A stretch of 64,000 nucleotides of DNA. Source: Candidatus Stahliibacteriota bacterium (GTDB lineage Bacteria; Hydrothermota; Tepidihabitantia; SM23-42). Position numbers and translations under genes: made by a program. The first letter of the stretch is position 1; each line of letters starts with the position of its first letter. The stretch spans positions 1-64,000 of the forward strand of contig JAUVZL010000006.1 in the NCBI GenBank assembly GCA_030602565.1, written 5' to 3'. Positions 47,346 through 58,358 of this stretch are shown here, in pieces. Under the pieces are notes generated by a model that searched no databases, had not been told where the DNA came from, and saw only the letters and a program-made list of their open reading frames with translations.

Positions 47346-47759
47346 TCAGTCTTTCCTCGCTACAAAGATCTGTTCACATTCCAGACACGCCCCTTGATCT
47401 TGTTTTGTCAGAAGACTCTGAAATGAACGGAAAGCAATATATATCATTAAAAACTCTCTTTTTAGCTCAAACTTTCTCATGTCGCCCTGGGTAATCTCAA
47501 TGTCCCCTTTAGTATTTTCATCTAATTTCTCAATCTTTTTTCGGGCAATATCCAACATCTCTTTAGATATATCCAGACCTGTGATCTTCACACCCTCTCG
47601 TGCAATTGGTATTAGAATCCGAGCCGTGCCGCAAGCAAGTTCAAGCACCTCTCCCCCGCACTTCTTCGCATACTCCACGTAAAAGGGGATATCTTTTACA
47701 AAATTCTCCTGTTCATAATCATAAAACCTCGCTATCCTGTCAAAGACCGCTTCATCCAT
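47346..47759 (-). pseudogene. Class I SAM methyltransferase, apparently internally deleted
   Basis: 'GGEVLELACGTARILIPIAREGVKITGLDIS' present; after 'FQSLLTKQDQGACLE' jumps to a terminal-like 'CEQIFVARKD'. Confidence 0.55.
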
Positions 47760-47899
47760 AAATCACCTCCACATGGACTAAATCACCTCCACATGGACCT
47801 TCTTTATCCTATAGGGATCCGCTCACCTCAAATTTGCTTATCAACATGGCAACATGTTAACATTTTAGCATTCTAACATGTTAGAATGTTCGAATGGCA

Positions 47900-48238
47900 T
47901 TAAGTTTCACTATGGATGCCTTTTAGTGACCGGTTGACGAATTCGGTAAGTGATTTCATAATATATCGCAGCTCGTTTTCATATTTTATCCAGTAGTTGA
48001 CACCATCCTCTTTTGTTTCGTATCGTACAATTTCTAAACTTTTTAGCTTTGATAAATGGTAGCATGTTGTTGTTTTTGAACGATGAATAAGCTTGGCTAT
48101 TTCAGATAACGTCAATGTCCCTTGTTTTAGTAATAAACTGATAATCGCAAATTTGGCTGGTTCACCCAATGCTCGTGCGACACGAGATTCTCGATAGAGA
48201 ATCTCCTTCATTGGTCTCTTCTGTAGTATTCTGTTCAT
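47900..48238 (-). CDS. ArsR-family HTH transcriptional regulator
   Basis: 'ALGEPAKFAIISLLLKQGTLTLSEIAKLIHRSKTTTCYHLSKLKSLEIVRYE'. Confidence 0.85.
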   Translation of the reverse strand: MNRILQKRPMKEILYRESRVARALGEPAKFAIISLLLKQGTLTLSEIAKLIHRSKTTTCYHLSKLKSLEIVRYETKEDGVNYWIKYENELRYIMKSLTEFVNRSLKGIHSET

Positions 48239-48349
48239 TTACATCCCTCCCCATTTTTCATACTAATTCCTCTGCTCATAAACATTCCTCCTTGTCCTAA
48301 ATCCCCATATCGATATGTATGCATATACATTTATACAATGCAGTCGTGA

Positions 48350-49099
48350 TTATATCTTTCGCAACATAAAAAAAACTTTGCCGCTGTCGCGTTTTGGTTT
48401 GGTCATTTTTTTCAAACTCTCCCAACAACCCAATTCTTTGAAATGTGTTTTCTTAAAGGACTTTCTGATCTCGCTCAATCGATAACCTCTTTCCTTGTGC
48501 ACCTCCACTACTCTGCGCCAATAGCGACCATGTTTAATGAAACCAATAATTCTTAATGTGGCGATATTTCTTTTAAAAATAGGCGGACAGATATGAACCT
48601 CAAATAACTTATCAGTATCTTGTATAACACAAGGAGAATTGTCTTGCCAATTCACAGAAAGACCATAGATCGTATTCATATCAAATATGAATAAACCACC
48701 ATTTTTCAATACCCTATTCACCTTGCGAAATGCAGTATCGAGTTCTCGTTTGGTCAGTAAATAGTTTATGCTGTCAAACCAACATGTGACAAGATCAAAT
48801 TTAACGCGGAAATCCAAATGTTGCATTTCCTGACGCACGAAATTAACCTTAACCCGGGCTTTGAGTGCTCTCTGTCTTGCATACTTGAGCATGTAGGGTG
48901 AAGCATCAACACCGGTCATATCCATACTTTTTTTTGCCATTGCCACGGCAAACCGACCATCACCACAGCAGAGGTCTAAAAGCTTTTTGGGTCGAATCCA
49001 AAAACGACCGAACACCTTTGGCAGATGTTCAACAAGCCGCTCACTGAAATGATAAGGACCCTTTGTGTACAAATCTGCAAATCCTTTATATAGTATCAT
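48350..49099 (-). CDS. Class I SAM methyltransferase
   Basis: 'KLLDLCCGDGRFAVAMAKKSMDMTGVDASPYMLKYA'. Confidence 0.85.
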   Translation of the reverse strand: MILYKGFADLYTKGPYHFSERLVEHLPKVFGRFWIRPKKLLDLCCGDGRFAVAMAKKSMDMTGVDASPYMLKYARQRALKARVKVNFVRQEMQHLDFRVKFDLVTCWFDSINYLLTKRELDTAFRKVNRVLKNGGLFIFDMNTIYGLSVNWQDNSPCVIQDTDKLFEVHICPPIFKRNIATLRIIGFIKHGRYWRRVVEVHKERGYRLSEIRKSFKKTHFKELGCWESLKKMTKPKRDSGKVFFMLRKI

Positions 49100-49174
49100 A
49101 ATACCGTGGTACAGTAGTATTTAACACTTTTGGTAAACCCAGCACAATAAATCTCCTTGAGGTAGTCGCTCAAT

Positions 49175-50200
49175 TCATCCCGCCCTTTTACAACAATTCA
49201 TTATGTCGTCTTGAATCTTGAACTTTACAGGCAGGAATTTTTTTACGACCCAGATATTTGTTTCTCCGTGCTTTGTCATAGGAGGAATACTCACTCTTGA
49301 TGGCAAACCATGCTTTGCTGCTATCAATGCCATATAGACGATTATTTGATCAACCATCCAATGGTCAATTACTGAACCAGATTCCTGAACGTGCTTTAAG
49401 TGACGCGCAGCATCGCGACCAACATTCTCAGCTCTCTTTCTGATTTCACCGAGTGCGCTTGCACCCATGCGACAGCGATTATCATAATAAGCAATTGCAG
49501 TCACAAAACAACCTGGAGACTGAGAGCGGACATAGGAAGTTCTGAAATTGGCGTCAGGGATGATTTCTTTAAAACCCTTTGTCATCCGTTCTGCAACCTT
49601 AGTGTCTTTCAAGTGATGCGAAGCGACTGAGAACACTTCGATTTTTTCAAGATTCCCGCGCTCGGTGATATCGATGCTGGTTAGCTGAGAAGACATGACA
49701 TTTACCGCGATTTCGCCACCGCCAGCCGGATAAAACCCATGTTTGTTAATATGCACTGAAACTGCAACATTCATCAGTCTTAAGAAGTGGCAAAAAACCT
49801 CTTGAAAATAAGTAATTGACGGACTGAAAGGAACCGCAGTACCACCTTTGACCAAAAACTGGAATGGGAATTCGCCAAAGGCAGCAATCGGCAAAAGGGT
49901 CTGCATAACAAGCGTGACTGAGCCAGCCGTACGCGTATCGATTGTGAAGGAACCTCCATGCGCATTACCTGGACAAAAGGTGACGTCTAAAGACTGGATT
50001 TTCAACCCTTCAACTGCTGCACCACATGTCTTGGCAACCCCAGCAATAGCCTCAAGGTGTTGGGGTCTTAGCCCCGGGTTTTTCCTCCCTTTTCTAATAT
50101 TGAAGATATGGACCGATTTCTTGGTTATTACTGATAAAGCAATGGCGGTTCGGATTATTTGACCCCCGCCTTCAAGATAAGAGCCGTCAATATTAATCAT
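49175..50200 (-). CDS. rtcA: RNA 3'-terminal phosphate cyclase
   Basis: 'MINIDGSYLEGGGQIIRTAIALSVITKKSVHIFNIRKGRKNPGLRPQHL'; start at ATG 50200 preferred over track start 50275. Confidence 0.9.
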   Translation of the reverse strand: MINIDGSYLEGGGQIIRTAIALSVITKKSVHIFNIRKGRKNPGLRPQHLEAIAGVAKTCGAAVEGLKIQSLDVTFCPGNAHGGSFTIDTRTAGSVTLVMQTLLPIAAFGEFPFQFLVKGGTAVPFSPSITYFQEVFCHFLRLMNVAVSVHINKHGFYPAGGGEIAVNVMSSQLTSIDITERGNLEKIEVFSVASHHLKDTKVAERMTKGFKEIIPDANFRTSYVRSQSPGCFVTAIAYYDNRCRMGASALGEIRKRAENVGRDAARHLKHVQESGSVIDHWMVDQIIVYMALIAAKHGLPSRVSIPPMTKHGETNIWVVKKFLPVKFKIQDDIMNCCKRAG

Positions 50201-50275
50201 AATTATCACCCTCACCCTTCCCTCTCCCATCAAAGGGAGAGGGTATATAGGAGAGATAAGAACCATCGACTTCAA

Positions 50276-50512
50276 TCATTTTTCACCCTCATCCATTCTT
50301 TGATAATGAATTATCAAGCGCAGGGAATCAAGCTCAAAAATCAGATATTTCCCCTGCCTTTGAATGTATCTGACTACATGTCCCGCCAGGTCGCCTTGGA
50401 AAAAGTTTTTCAGAACGTATGGTTTGATCACAACGAGATTTAGAATTACCTTATCTTTGATCTGTAAACTAAGTTTTTCTTTCAGAACCTCAAGTTCAGG
50501 CAACTCCGGCAT
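50276..50512 (-). pseudogene. Formamidopyrimidine-DNA glycosylase, N-terminal fragment
   Basis: 'MPELPELEVLKEKLSLQI...GKYLIFELDSLRLIIHYQRM' then stops in repeat-derived 'DEGEK'. Confidence 0.75.
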
Positions 50513-50701
50513 AAGGAATTATATCAACAATATCCTAAAAATCAAGCTCTCACTCTCGTATTACCATAATTATTTTTATGGAAGACTTTTGCCACAAAAT
50601 ATAAGATTTATAAGGAATTCATTAAACCCAATCACAGTTTCTGTACCTCACTATGAATGGTTACTGAGTCTTCCAGTCGCATTGTATTCCTCTTCACTTC
50701 A

Positions 50702-51442
50702 TCATCTCCTGCCAGATGTGTAGGCAATCAGAGGTTTTATCCCCGTCTTTTTCAATCTATTAACAACATGAGGATAAAGAAAAATATATTCTTCTTCAAA
50801 GTCCTCGAGGATACTCTCAGAAATCTTTTTTAACCTCTGCTTTAGCATCACAACATTCTTTTCAGGACTGAATGACAGCATTACAGCAAGGTTGAAGCGA
50901 ATTTTGCATTCAATTAGCAATTCTAAATTACCTAGTATCGTATCAAATGCTTGAGGAATTGCACCTGTCAGCATTGAAAATTCCTCAGGATTGGTTCCTT
51001 TCAATGAAACTCTAATATGGAAATTTCTAAATTTGCATAGGTCCATGACAAATTCTTCATTGAGTAATGTGCCATTTGTTTCGAGAATAAAGAGATATTT
51101 TGTTTTATCGTTCAGAGACAAAACTTTCAATAAATGTTTCTTTGCAATGGTCGGTTCATTGCCACTGATACGCAAAAGACGGTAATTATGGTCACGGGCA
51201 CAATCAATTATCTTCTTGAATACCTGTTCCGGGCTATAAAAGGTACCAATTTTCTCTGGATTGTCGCGTGGCTTATTACTCCAGCAAAATACACATTTCA
51301 AATTACAACCACAACAATCTGCTGTTGCAATACCACCATACCACCTCCCTGGCCTCGGGATACGATAATACTTACGTTCATTGTCCTTTATTACAAGTTG
51401 TCCAATCTCTGTTGCCTTTACGATAGGATCAAATAGGTTCAT
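50702..51442 (-). CDS. Radical SAM protein
   Basis: 'GIATADCCGCNLKCVFCWSNKPRDNPEKIG'. Confidence 0.85.
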   Translation of the reverse strand: MNLFDPIVKATEIGQLVIKDNERKYYRIPRPGRWYGGIATADCCGCNLKCVFCWSNKPRDNPEKIGTFYSPEQVFKKIIDCARDHNYRLLRISGNEPTIAKKHLLKVLSLNDKTKYLFILETNGTLLNEEFVMDLCKFRNFHIRVSLKGTNPEEFSMLTGAIPQAFDTILGNLELLIECKIRFNLAVMLSFSPEKNVVMLKQRLKKISESILEDFEEEYIFLYPHVVNRLKKTGIKPLIAYTSGRR

Positions 51443-53073
51443 CGTATAAAAACAACCTTTTCGGTCTGAGAAAAATTATCTGTATCAACCCTGATAAAAT
51501 ATATACCTTGTGATACCTTTCTACCATGCTTGTCATCAGCATACCAGATAACCTGGTCAGATAGTCTTATAGTCGGATAGTCCCACTGTCTGACCAATCT
51601 ACCTGTAGCATCATATATCTTGATATTATTCACGCTTGATTTACCATAGACAATATTAAAACTGCTGCGGCTTATTCGTGGGTAAACAGATACCTTTGCA
51701 ATCTCTTCATTTGTATGTTCTACTACACTACCTCCTGGTGTTCCACCGCAAATTACAAGGAGATGTGCTATGCCACTGCTCTTTTGAGTACCAACGAGCA
51801 CATCCTCATAACCATCAAAACTAATATCTTCAATTGCTCTTATCGAGTATATTAATCTCCCTTCATTATAAGACCAGATTATAGAACCATCTTCACCACT
51901 AAAACAGTAGATTGTACCAGGGCTCTGATTACCTGTAAGTACATCATTTTTACCATCGCCATCCAGATCTTCAATTGCATCAACAGTCCACACATTACTG
52001 CCAATTGGATAAGACCAATATACCTCACCAGTTGCACTATTCAATACATGAAATACAGAACCAAGATGAGCAACGCCAATACCTGGTGTATTAGGAGCAA
52101 TAAGATCAGGGATTGCAGCGACTTTTACAACATAACCACTCACAAATCGAGCCCAGATTCTTGCACCGTTTGCACCGCTTAAACAAAAAACAGAATCGCT
52201 CCACGCTCCAGCAACTACATCCGGAATATTATCGCCATTCACATCAGGGATTGCAATCACTGATTGAACATCACCTCCGCAATCATATGACCAGATTGGA
52301 GTATAAACCACACCGCTCGATGCCCCACTTACACAATAAACCTTTTCATCATTACCATTTCCCCAGGCACCACATATTGCATCAGGTATGTTGTCTCCAT
52401 TTACATCTGGAATCCAGTTAACACTGCCGACTGCATCCAGTGCTGGCAAACGCCAGATAATAGTTCCATCTACACCAGAAAAACAATACATACTTCGAGG
52501 ACCTGCTGTCCCACCAGAATGGCCGCCAATTCCTGCAAGCACTTCATTGACATTGTCTCCATCAATATCAGGCATCGATTTTACAGAATAGACCCAACCG
52601 CCTTCTCCGTCAAACCAGTGGCTATCATAATACCAGATAATCTGACCATTCGTGCCATCAATTGTATAGACTGAACGATCACCCCATGCCGTGCCAAGAA
52701 TCACATCAGGAATAGAATCGCCATTAAAATCATCACCTTGCGCTAAACAATCATCACCCCAGGAGCCCCTGGTTGTATCATCACCAAAACTCCACTGAAT
52801 TACTCCTTGATTAGAACTATTACCCCAGAATGTATTAAGATGATTAAGAAAATCAGCACCTGCGTTGTAAGCCTCTGCAGCGACATCATTAATACCATCT
52901 TCATTGATATCTGAAATGCCGCTGACACATACTACATTTTCAGAAAAATTTGATGACCACACTAGATCGCCCGCCTGAAATGTACTTGTATCACCAGTTG
53001 CGCTTAATTGAATATCAGTCGGACTCAACCGGGTCATTGGAATAGAGCTGCATTGTGCCGTTGTAAGTACCAT
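51439..53073 (-). CDS. FG-GAP/PQQ-like repeat protein with T9SS-type C-terminal sorting domain; 3' part of a frameshifted gene
   Basis: Repeated 'IPDVNGDNIPDAICGAW' motifs; tail 'IKIYDATGRLVRQW...VSQGIYFIRVDTDNFSQTEKVVFIR'. Confidence 0.8.
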   Translation of the reverse strand: MVLTTAQCSSIPMTRLSPTDIQLSATGDTSTFQAGDLVWSSNFSENVVCVSGISDINEDGINDVAAEAYNAGADFLNHLNTFWGNSSNQGVIQWSFGDDTTRGSWGDDCLAQGDDFNGDSIPDVILGTAWGDRSVYTIDGTNGQIIWYYDSHWFDGEGGWVYSVKSMPDIDGDNVNEVLAGIGGHSGGTAGPRSMYCFSGVDGTIIWRLPALDAVGSVNWIPDVNGDNIPDAICGAWGNGNDEKVYCVSGASSGVVYTPIWSYDCGGDVQSVIAIPDVNGDNIPDVVAGAWSDSVFCLSGANGARIWARFVSGYVVKVAAIPDLIAPNTPGIGVAHLGSVFHVLNSATGEVYWSYPIGSNVWTVDAIEDLDGDGKNDVLTGNQSPGTIYCFSGEDGSIIWSYNEGRLIYSIRAIEDISFDGYEDVLVGTQKSSGIAHLLVICGGTPGGSVVEHTNEEIAKVSVYPRISRSSFNIVYGKSSVNNIKIYDATGRLVRQWDYPTIRLSDQVIWYADDKHGRKVSQGIYFIRVDTDNFSQTEKVVFIR

Positions 53074-54328
53074 AAATTGTCGCCTGGGTAATTATCTGAA
53101 TTGCAATTGTATCAAGACAATCAATTGTAATAGGAAATACTTGTGCAGTGAAAAAATTATTATTATCAAAAACAGCGCTGTCAATCACAAGCAAGGGAAA
53201 CCCTTCATTAATAATACTGAGATACCAATCACCTACATAATTGACTCCGACACTTCCAAAATTATGACTTGTATCACCGGGATTTAATACAGGATCAGGA
53301 TACACGCCTCTACCCTCAAGAAAAACGTATGTTGTCTCTTCATCAGGATCATTACATATAATGACTACATTTGAAGAGTAATATGCATTAGTGTCAGGAT
53401 CGAACGTGACTAATATATTGGTATCAGCACTTTCAAATATATCAAAAGGAAAACTCAAGGATGGAATGGTAAATACGGGATTTTGAGTATAAATTGAATC
53501 TATACGCAATGTAGTATCCCCAGCGTTGGCTATGTTCAATGAAAAGCTTAACGAAGAATCAAATGGTATAATGCCAAAGTTATAGTTCATGGGTGTTACT
53601 TCAATATCCGGTGTACCGCCACCCTGTAAATCTATCTGATATGCTACAAACCCTGTTGGAGAAGTACCTCTTGCGATCACCCATAAATAAGAACCGTCCC
53701 AGGTTAATCCCCAGGGTCGATTGCCCGGAGAATCAAGCGAATCGACTATTAATTTTGTAGAAACGTCAATCTTATAAATTCTATGCGCACCGCCATAATT
53801 ACCATCATTACACACCCAAAGGTACTCGCCATCCCAGGCAGCTCCCCAGGGTTGAGGCAGGGTCAGAATATCTATGCTGTCAATCACACTTCCATCTATT
53901 TTATCGACATAGTATGCCCTTCCATCAGGGCTGTAATAAAGACAATGCCATAAATTAGTGCCGTCATTGGCAAGACCAGCCATATATTCTTTATGTGCAG
54001 GTATTGCGTGGACACGTGCACCAGTAATTGTATCAATGCGGAATATAGAATCTGTACCTGATATATGGTCATTTACCCACAAATCTCCCTGATCAAATGT
54101 TAATCCATAAGAATCAGCATCCTGCATCCATCGAATTTTTTTGAGAATCGTTCCATCATCAGGGTCCAGTTTGAAGATCGTATCACCATTAATACCATAG
54201 GCACCACACCATAAATAATTTCCATCCCAGGTAAGTCCAGAAGCATTCAGTGGCGCCTCAATTGCATTAATAACACTCTGGGCAAAAATAAAATTGCCGA
54301 TTAGTATAAATAGGATAATAATTTTCAT
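53015..54328 (-). CDS. Secreted beta-propeller/HYDIN-type domain protein; 5' part of the same frameshifted gene
   Basis: Signal peptide 'MKIIILFILIGNFIFAQS'; HYDIN-like 'FDSSLSFSLNIANAGDTTLRIDSI'; ends '...MQLYSNDPVESD*'. Confidence 0.75.
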   Translation of the reverse strand: MKIIILFILIGNFIFAQSVINAIEAPLNASGLTWDGNYLWCGAYGINGDTIFKLDPDDGTILKKIRWMQDADSYGLTFDQGDLWVNDHISGTDSIFRIDTITGARVHAIPAHKEYMAGLANDGTNLWHCLYYSPDGRAYYVDKIDGSVIDSIDILTLPQPWGAAWDGEYLWVCNDGNYGGAHRIYKIDVSTKLIVDSLDSPGNRPWGLTWDGSYLWVIARGTSPTGFVAYQIDLQGGGTPDIEVTPMNYNFGIIPFDSSLSFSLNIANAGDTTLRIDSIYTQNPVFTIPSLSFPFDIFESADTNILVTFDPDTNAYYSSNVVIICNDPDEETTYVFLEGRGVYPDPVLNPGDTSHNFGSVGVNYVGDWYLSIINEGFPLLVIDSAVFDNNNFFTAQVFPITIDCLDTIAIQIITQATIYGTYNGTMQLYSNDPVESD

Positions 54329-54570
54329 ATAATCCTCCTTTTAGTTATATTATAAATATTTGTCTTCAAATGTCAATAAAGATAATAAAACGTTTTTTAG
54401 CTCAATTCACCCCGTTAGATAACTGTCTCTGTCGCAATTTTCGCACTGTTAAAAATACTTTATATCTAACCGGGTAAATCGGGTAACTACAGTTTTTAAA
54501 AGGAATAATTTGTCTATAGGAACAGCGGTCTTATCGCAGACCAAGGTCTGCTACTCCAATTTTTGTGAAT

Positions 54571-56967
54571 TTATTTAAAAACGACCTCTCCCTTTTCTAT
54601 ATCTACTTTTATTGTGTTGTCTTTTTTAAATTCACCAGCTATTATACGTTTAGAGAGCGGGTTCTCAATCAATCTCTGGATTGCTCGGCGCAAAGGTCTT
54701 GCTCCGTACATCGGGTCAAACCCTTCATGGGCCAGGAAATCCTTTACCGTACCTGAAAATTCGATCTTATAACCGAATTCAAGAACGTTCTTTTCAACTT
54801 TCTTGAGCTCTCGTTCAACAATCCCTTTTATTTCTTCAAACTCCAACGGTTTAAAAACAATGATTTCGTCGACACGGTTTAAGAATTCAGGCTTAACGCT
54901 CCTCTGCAATATTTCATACATTTCCTTCTTGCTCTTTTCATAGTCGAATTTGCCGCTTTTGAGATTATCTGTTATAACCTCGCTGCCGAGGTTTGAAGTC
55001 ATGATAATAATCGTGTTCTTAAAATCTACAGTCCTACCCTGTCCATCAGTTAACCTACCATCATCAAGAAGCTGTAACAAGATATTAAACACATCCGGGT
55101 GTGCCTTTTCAAACTCATCGAGGAGTATTACGCGGTAAGGTCTGCGGCGTATTGCCTCGGTTAACTGACCACCTTCTTCATAACCCACATAACCTGGCGG
55201 TGCACCGATCAGACGCGACACCGTATGTTTTTCTTGATACTCGGTCATATCAATACGGACCATGGCTTCTTCAGTATCAAAAAGAAACGCAGCCAATGAT
55301 TTAGCGAGCTCTGTTTTACCAACGCCGGTCGGCCCTAAAAATATGAATGAACCAATGGGTCGATTTGGATCTTTCAAGCCTGCTCTTGAACGCCTTATTG
55401 CATCGCTAACCGCGATTACTGCATCATCTTGACCAACAAGACGCAGGTGTATACGCTCTTCCATTTTCAGGAGTTTATTCATTTCCGATTCGACCATACG
55501 AGAAACTGGTATACCGGTCCAGGTTGAAACGATATGGGCAATATCATCTTCAGTAACTTTGTCATCAATCCCTCGTTTTTTCATCCACGCCTGCTTCTTA
55601 TCCTTGAATTCTTTCTGGAGGGTCTCGACTTTATCACGCAGTTCCGCTGCCCTTTCATAATTTCTCGTATCTACTGCCTCTTTACCTTCTTGATTGAACT
55701 GTTCAATCTTCTTTTCCATTTCCTTGAGTTCATCAGGCATGGAATAAATTTCAATGCGCGCCCGAGCACAAGCTTCGTCAATCAGATCGATCGCCTTATC
55801 AGGTAAATAGCGTTCTGTAATATAGCGATCCGACAGTTTGGCAGCAGCTTCTATTGCACTTTCATCGATAACAATACCATGATGAGATTCATAACGACTC
55901 TTCAAACCCTTAAGGATTTTTATAGTATCATTGATTGTTGGCTCACCAACAAACACCGGCGCAAAACGTCTTTCCAACGCAGCGTCTTTTTCAATATATT
56001 TCCGGTATTCATTCAATGTCGTGGCACCGATACACTGAAGTTCACCCCTTGCCAATGCTGGTTTGAACATATTTGATGCATCGATCGCACCTTCAGCCGC
56101 GCCAGCACCAACAATGGTATGCATCTCATCAATGAAAAGAATAATCTCGCCCTTTCCTTTTTTAATCTCATCCATGACCGCTTTTAATCGATCCTCAAAT
56201 TCACCCCGATACTTTGAACCTGCAACCAGAGCACCCATATCCAGTGATAATATCCTTTTGTCTTTGAGTATCTCAGGCACATTCTTGTCAACTATCTTTT
56301 GAGCAAGACCTTCAACGATCGCTGTTTTACCGACGCCGGCGTCACCGATGAGCACCGGGTTACTCTTTGTCCTCCTTGATAATACCTGTATTATTCTCTT
56401 GATTTCATTATCCCTGCCAATTACCGGGTCGAGTTTCCCCTGTTTTGCCAAGGCAGTAATATCTTGGGCAAATCGTTCAAGAGCCATATATTTACTCTCA
56501 GCATCCTGGTCAGTAACGCGTTGTGTACCACGAATTGCCTGCAGAGCCTGATACAACTTCTCTTTAGTAATGCCGAATTCTCTTAATATCTTTGCAGTCT
56601 CACCCTCACGCTCCTCAGCGATCGCCAAAAGAAGATGCTCACACCCTACATATTCATCCTTCATTCGCTGTGCCTCTGCACGGGCAATTGTCATCAGCCT
56701 TTTGGTACGCGGGGTAATATACATCTGCGCAGTTGCACCGCCATATACCTTAGGTTTCATTTCAAGTGAATTCTCAAGCCTGCGTTGAATGATATCAGGC
56801 ATGATGTCGATACGTTTGAGTATCGTGGGTACTAATCCATCCTCTTGCCTTAGAAGCGACAAGAACACGTGCTCAGTATCAAGCTCTTGATGATTGTATT
56901 CATCAACAACCTCCTGGGCAATAGCCAAAGCCTCCTGCGCTTTTTGGGTAAATTTATCATATCTCAT
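54571..56967 (-). CDS. Clp ATPase (ClpC/ClpB family, UVR-containing middle region)
   Basis: '[39 protein letters not shown]', two Walker A motifs, '[15 protein letters not shown]'; start moved from 57189 to 56967. Confidence 0.92.
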   Translation of the reverse strand: MRYDKFTQKAQEALAIAQEVVDEYNHQELDTEHVFLSLLRQEDGLVPTILKRIDIMPDIIQRRLENSLEMKPKVYGGATAQMYITPRTKRLMTIARAEAQRMKDEYVGCEHLLLAIAEEREGETAKILREFGITKEKLYQALQAIRGTQRVTDQDAESKYMALERFAQDITALAKQGKLDPVIGRDNEIKRIIQVLSRRTKSNPVLIGDAGVGKTAIVEGLAQKIVDKNVPEILKDKRILSLDMGALVAGSKYRGEFEDRLKAVMDEIKKGKGEIILFIDEMHTIVGAGAAEGAIDASNMFKPALARGELQCIGATTLNEYRKYIEKDAALERRFAPVFVGEPTINDTIKILKGLKSRYESHHGIVIDESAIEAAAKLSDRYITERYLPDKAIDLIDEACARARIEIYSMPDELKEMEKKIEQFNQEGKEAVDTRNYERAAELRDKVETLQKEFKDKKQAWMKKRGIDDKVTEDDIAHIVSTWTGIPVSRMVESEMNKLLKMEERIHLRLVGQDDAVIAVSDAIRRSRAGLKDPNRPIGSFIFLGPTGVGKTELAKSLAAFLFDTEEAMVRIDMTEYQEKHTVSRLIGAPPGYVGYEEGGQLTEAIRRRPYRVILLDEFEKAHPDVFNILLQLLDDGRLTDGQGRTVDFKNTIIIMTSNLGSEVITDNLKSGKFDYEKSKKEMYEILQRSVKPEFLNRVDEIIVFKPLEFEEIKGIVERELKKVEKNVLEFGYKIEFSGTVKDFLAHEGFDPMYGARPLRRAIQRLIENPLSKRIIAGEFKKDNTIKVDIEKGEVVFK

Positions 56968-57188
56968 TACTATTATGACATATTTCACACGGGAATGTTT
57001 ATCCACGCAACCGCCTGATTCCTCTCCATTTTTTGTAATTCGGTTTTTACAGTAGTAGGGGACACGCCATGGCGTGTCTCTACAAAAATTTTGTCCAATA
57101 TCCTTCAAAACAATGCAATCTGAAAAAAGCGGAGAGGATTCAGCCCATCTGCTGATTGACAAAGAGGGAAAATCGTCTATAATTAACA

Positions 57189-58358
57189 ATGGCGCCGTTT
57201 GGCACGTATGCAGTACTGATCTTGCTGGTCATTTTCATCGTTATATATCGTATCGAGAAAACAAGACACGAGAATAGGCTTAAATCGATCCCAGTACGCA
57301 TCTGGGTCAATGGTACACGGGGCAAATCATCAGTAACAAGGCTTATTGCCGCTGGATTAAGAGCCGGTGGTAAGAAAGTCTTAGCCAAAACTACAGGTAC
57401 CAGCCCGAGGTTTATCATGGCTGACGGCTCTGAACAACCAGTATCCAGACTCGGCATGGCTAATATCAGTGAGCAGATTAGGATCGTCAGAAAAGCACAG
57501 AGACTTAAACCAGAGGCAATTGTCCTAGAATGTATGGCTTTGCGGCCTGACCTGCAAAGGACAGAATCGATCCAGATTATTGAACCTAATATAGTGGTGA
57601 TTACTAATGTCCGTCCTGATCACCTTGATGTCATGGGGCCGACAACACATGACATTGCCAAGGCTTTTATAAATGCGATTCCGTCCAATTGTCAGGTTAT
57701 TACTTCAGAACCCCAGATCTTCAATGAATATGTCGACAAAATGCAAAAGAAAAACATTCAGTTTTCTATATCGAAGAGTAATAAGGTATCGGATAGAAGC
57801 CGAGGCAAATTCTCCTATCTCGAGCACAAAGAAAACATCGCCCTTGCTTTGGATGTTTGTAGACATTTTGACATTGAAGAGAAAACCGCGCTGGCAGGTA
57901 TGCAAAATATGATGCCTGACCCTGGTGCCCTGCGAAAATATCATCTCCGGCTTGGTTCGAAACAGGTAACCTTGGTCAATGCAATGGCCGCAAATGACCC
58001 TGAATCAACCCGTCAAATATGGGCCGCAACTGACAAAAACTATGCGGTAATAACCCTCCTTATTAATTGCCGCGATGATCGAATCGACCGTTCATTTCAA
58101 ATCGCCGACCTCATTCGTACGCATATGCAGGCTGATCATTACGTATTAACGGGCAAAGGTACGGGTGTGTTGAGGAAACAACTTCAAAAAGTAATAAAGC
58201 ATAAAACGATCATCGACCTTGGTAATAGAACTCCAGAACAGATTCTAAATACCGTGAAAGAGTTAGTCACTGACAACAGTCTTATCTTTGCTTTAGGAAA
58301 CATTGTTGGGTTCGGAGTTATGATAATTGAAGAATTTTTGAAATCCAGGAGCAAATAA
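57189..58358 (+). CDS. pgsB: Poly-gamma-glutamate synthase PgsB/CapB
   Basis: 'IPVRIWVNGTRGKSSVTRLIAAGLRAGGKKVLAKTTGTSPRFI'. Confidence 0.93.
   Translation: MAPFGTYAVLILLVIFIVIYRIEKTRHENRLKSIPVRIWVNGTRGKSSVTRLIAAGLRAGGKKVLAKTTGTSPRFIMADGSEQPVSRLGMANISEQIRIVRKAQRLKPEAIVLECMALRPDLQRTESIQIIEPNIVVITNVRPDHLDVMGPTTHDIAKAFINAIPSNCQVITSEPQIFNEYVDKMQKKNIQFSISKSNKVSDRSRGKFSYLEHKENIALALDVCRHFDIEEKTALAGMQNMMPDPGALRKYHLRLGSKQVTLVNAMAANDPESTRQIWAATDKNYAVITLLINCRDDRIDRSFQIADLIRTHMQADHYVLTGKGTGVLRKQLQKVIKHKTIIDLGNRTPEQILNTVKELVTDNSLIFALGNIVGFGVMIIEEFLKSRSK

Noticed and set aside
56968-57189. N-terminal extension of the Clp ATPase in the ORF track
   Set aside because: Family N-terminus starts at MRYDKFTQ (56967); the extension has no similarity and overlaps the PgsB promoter region
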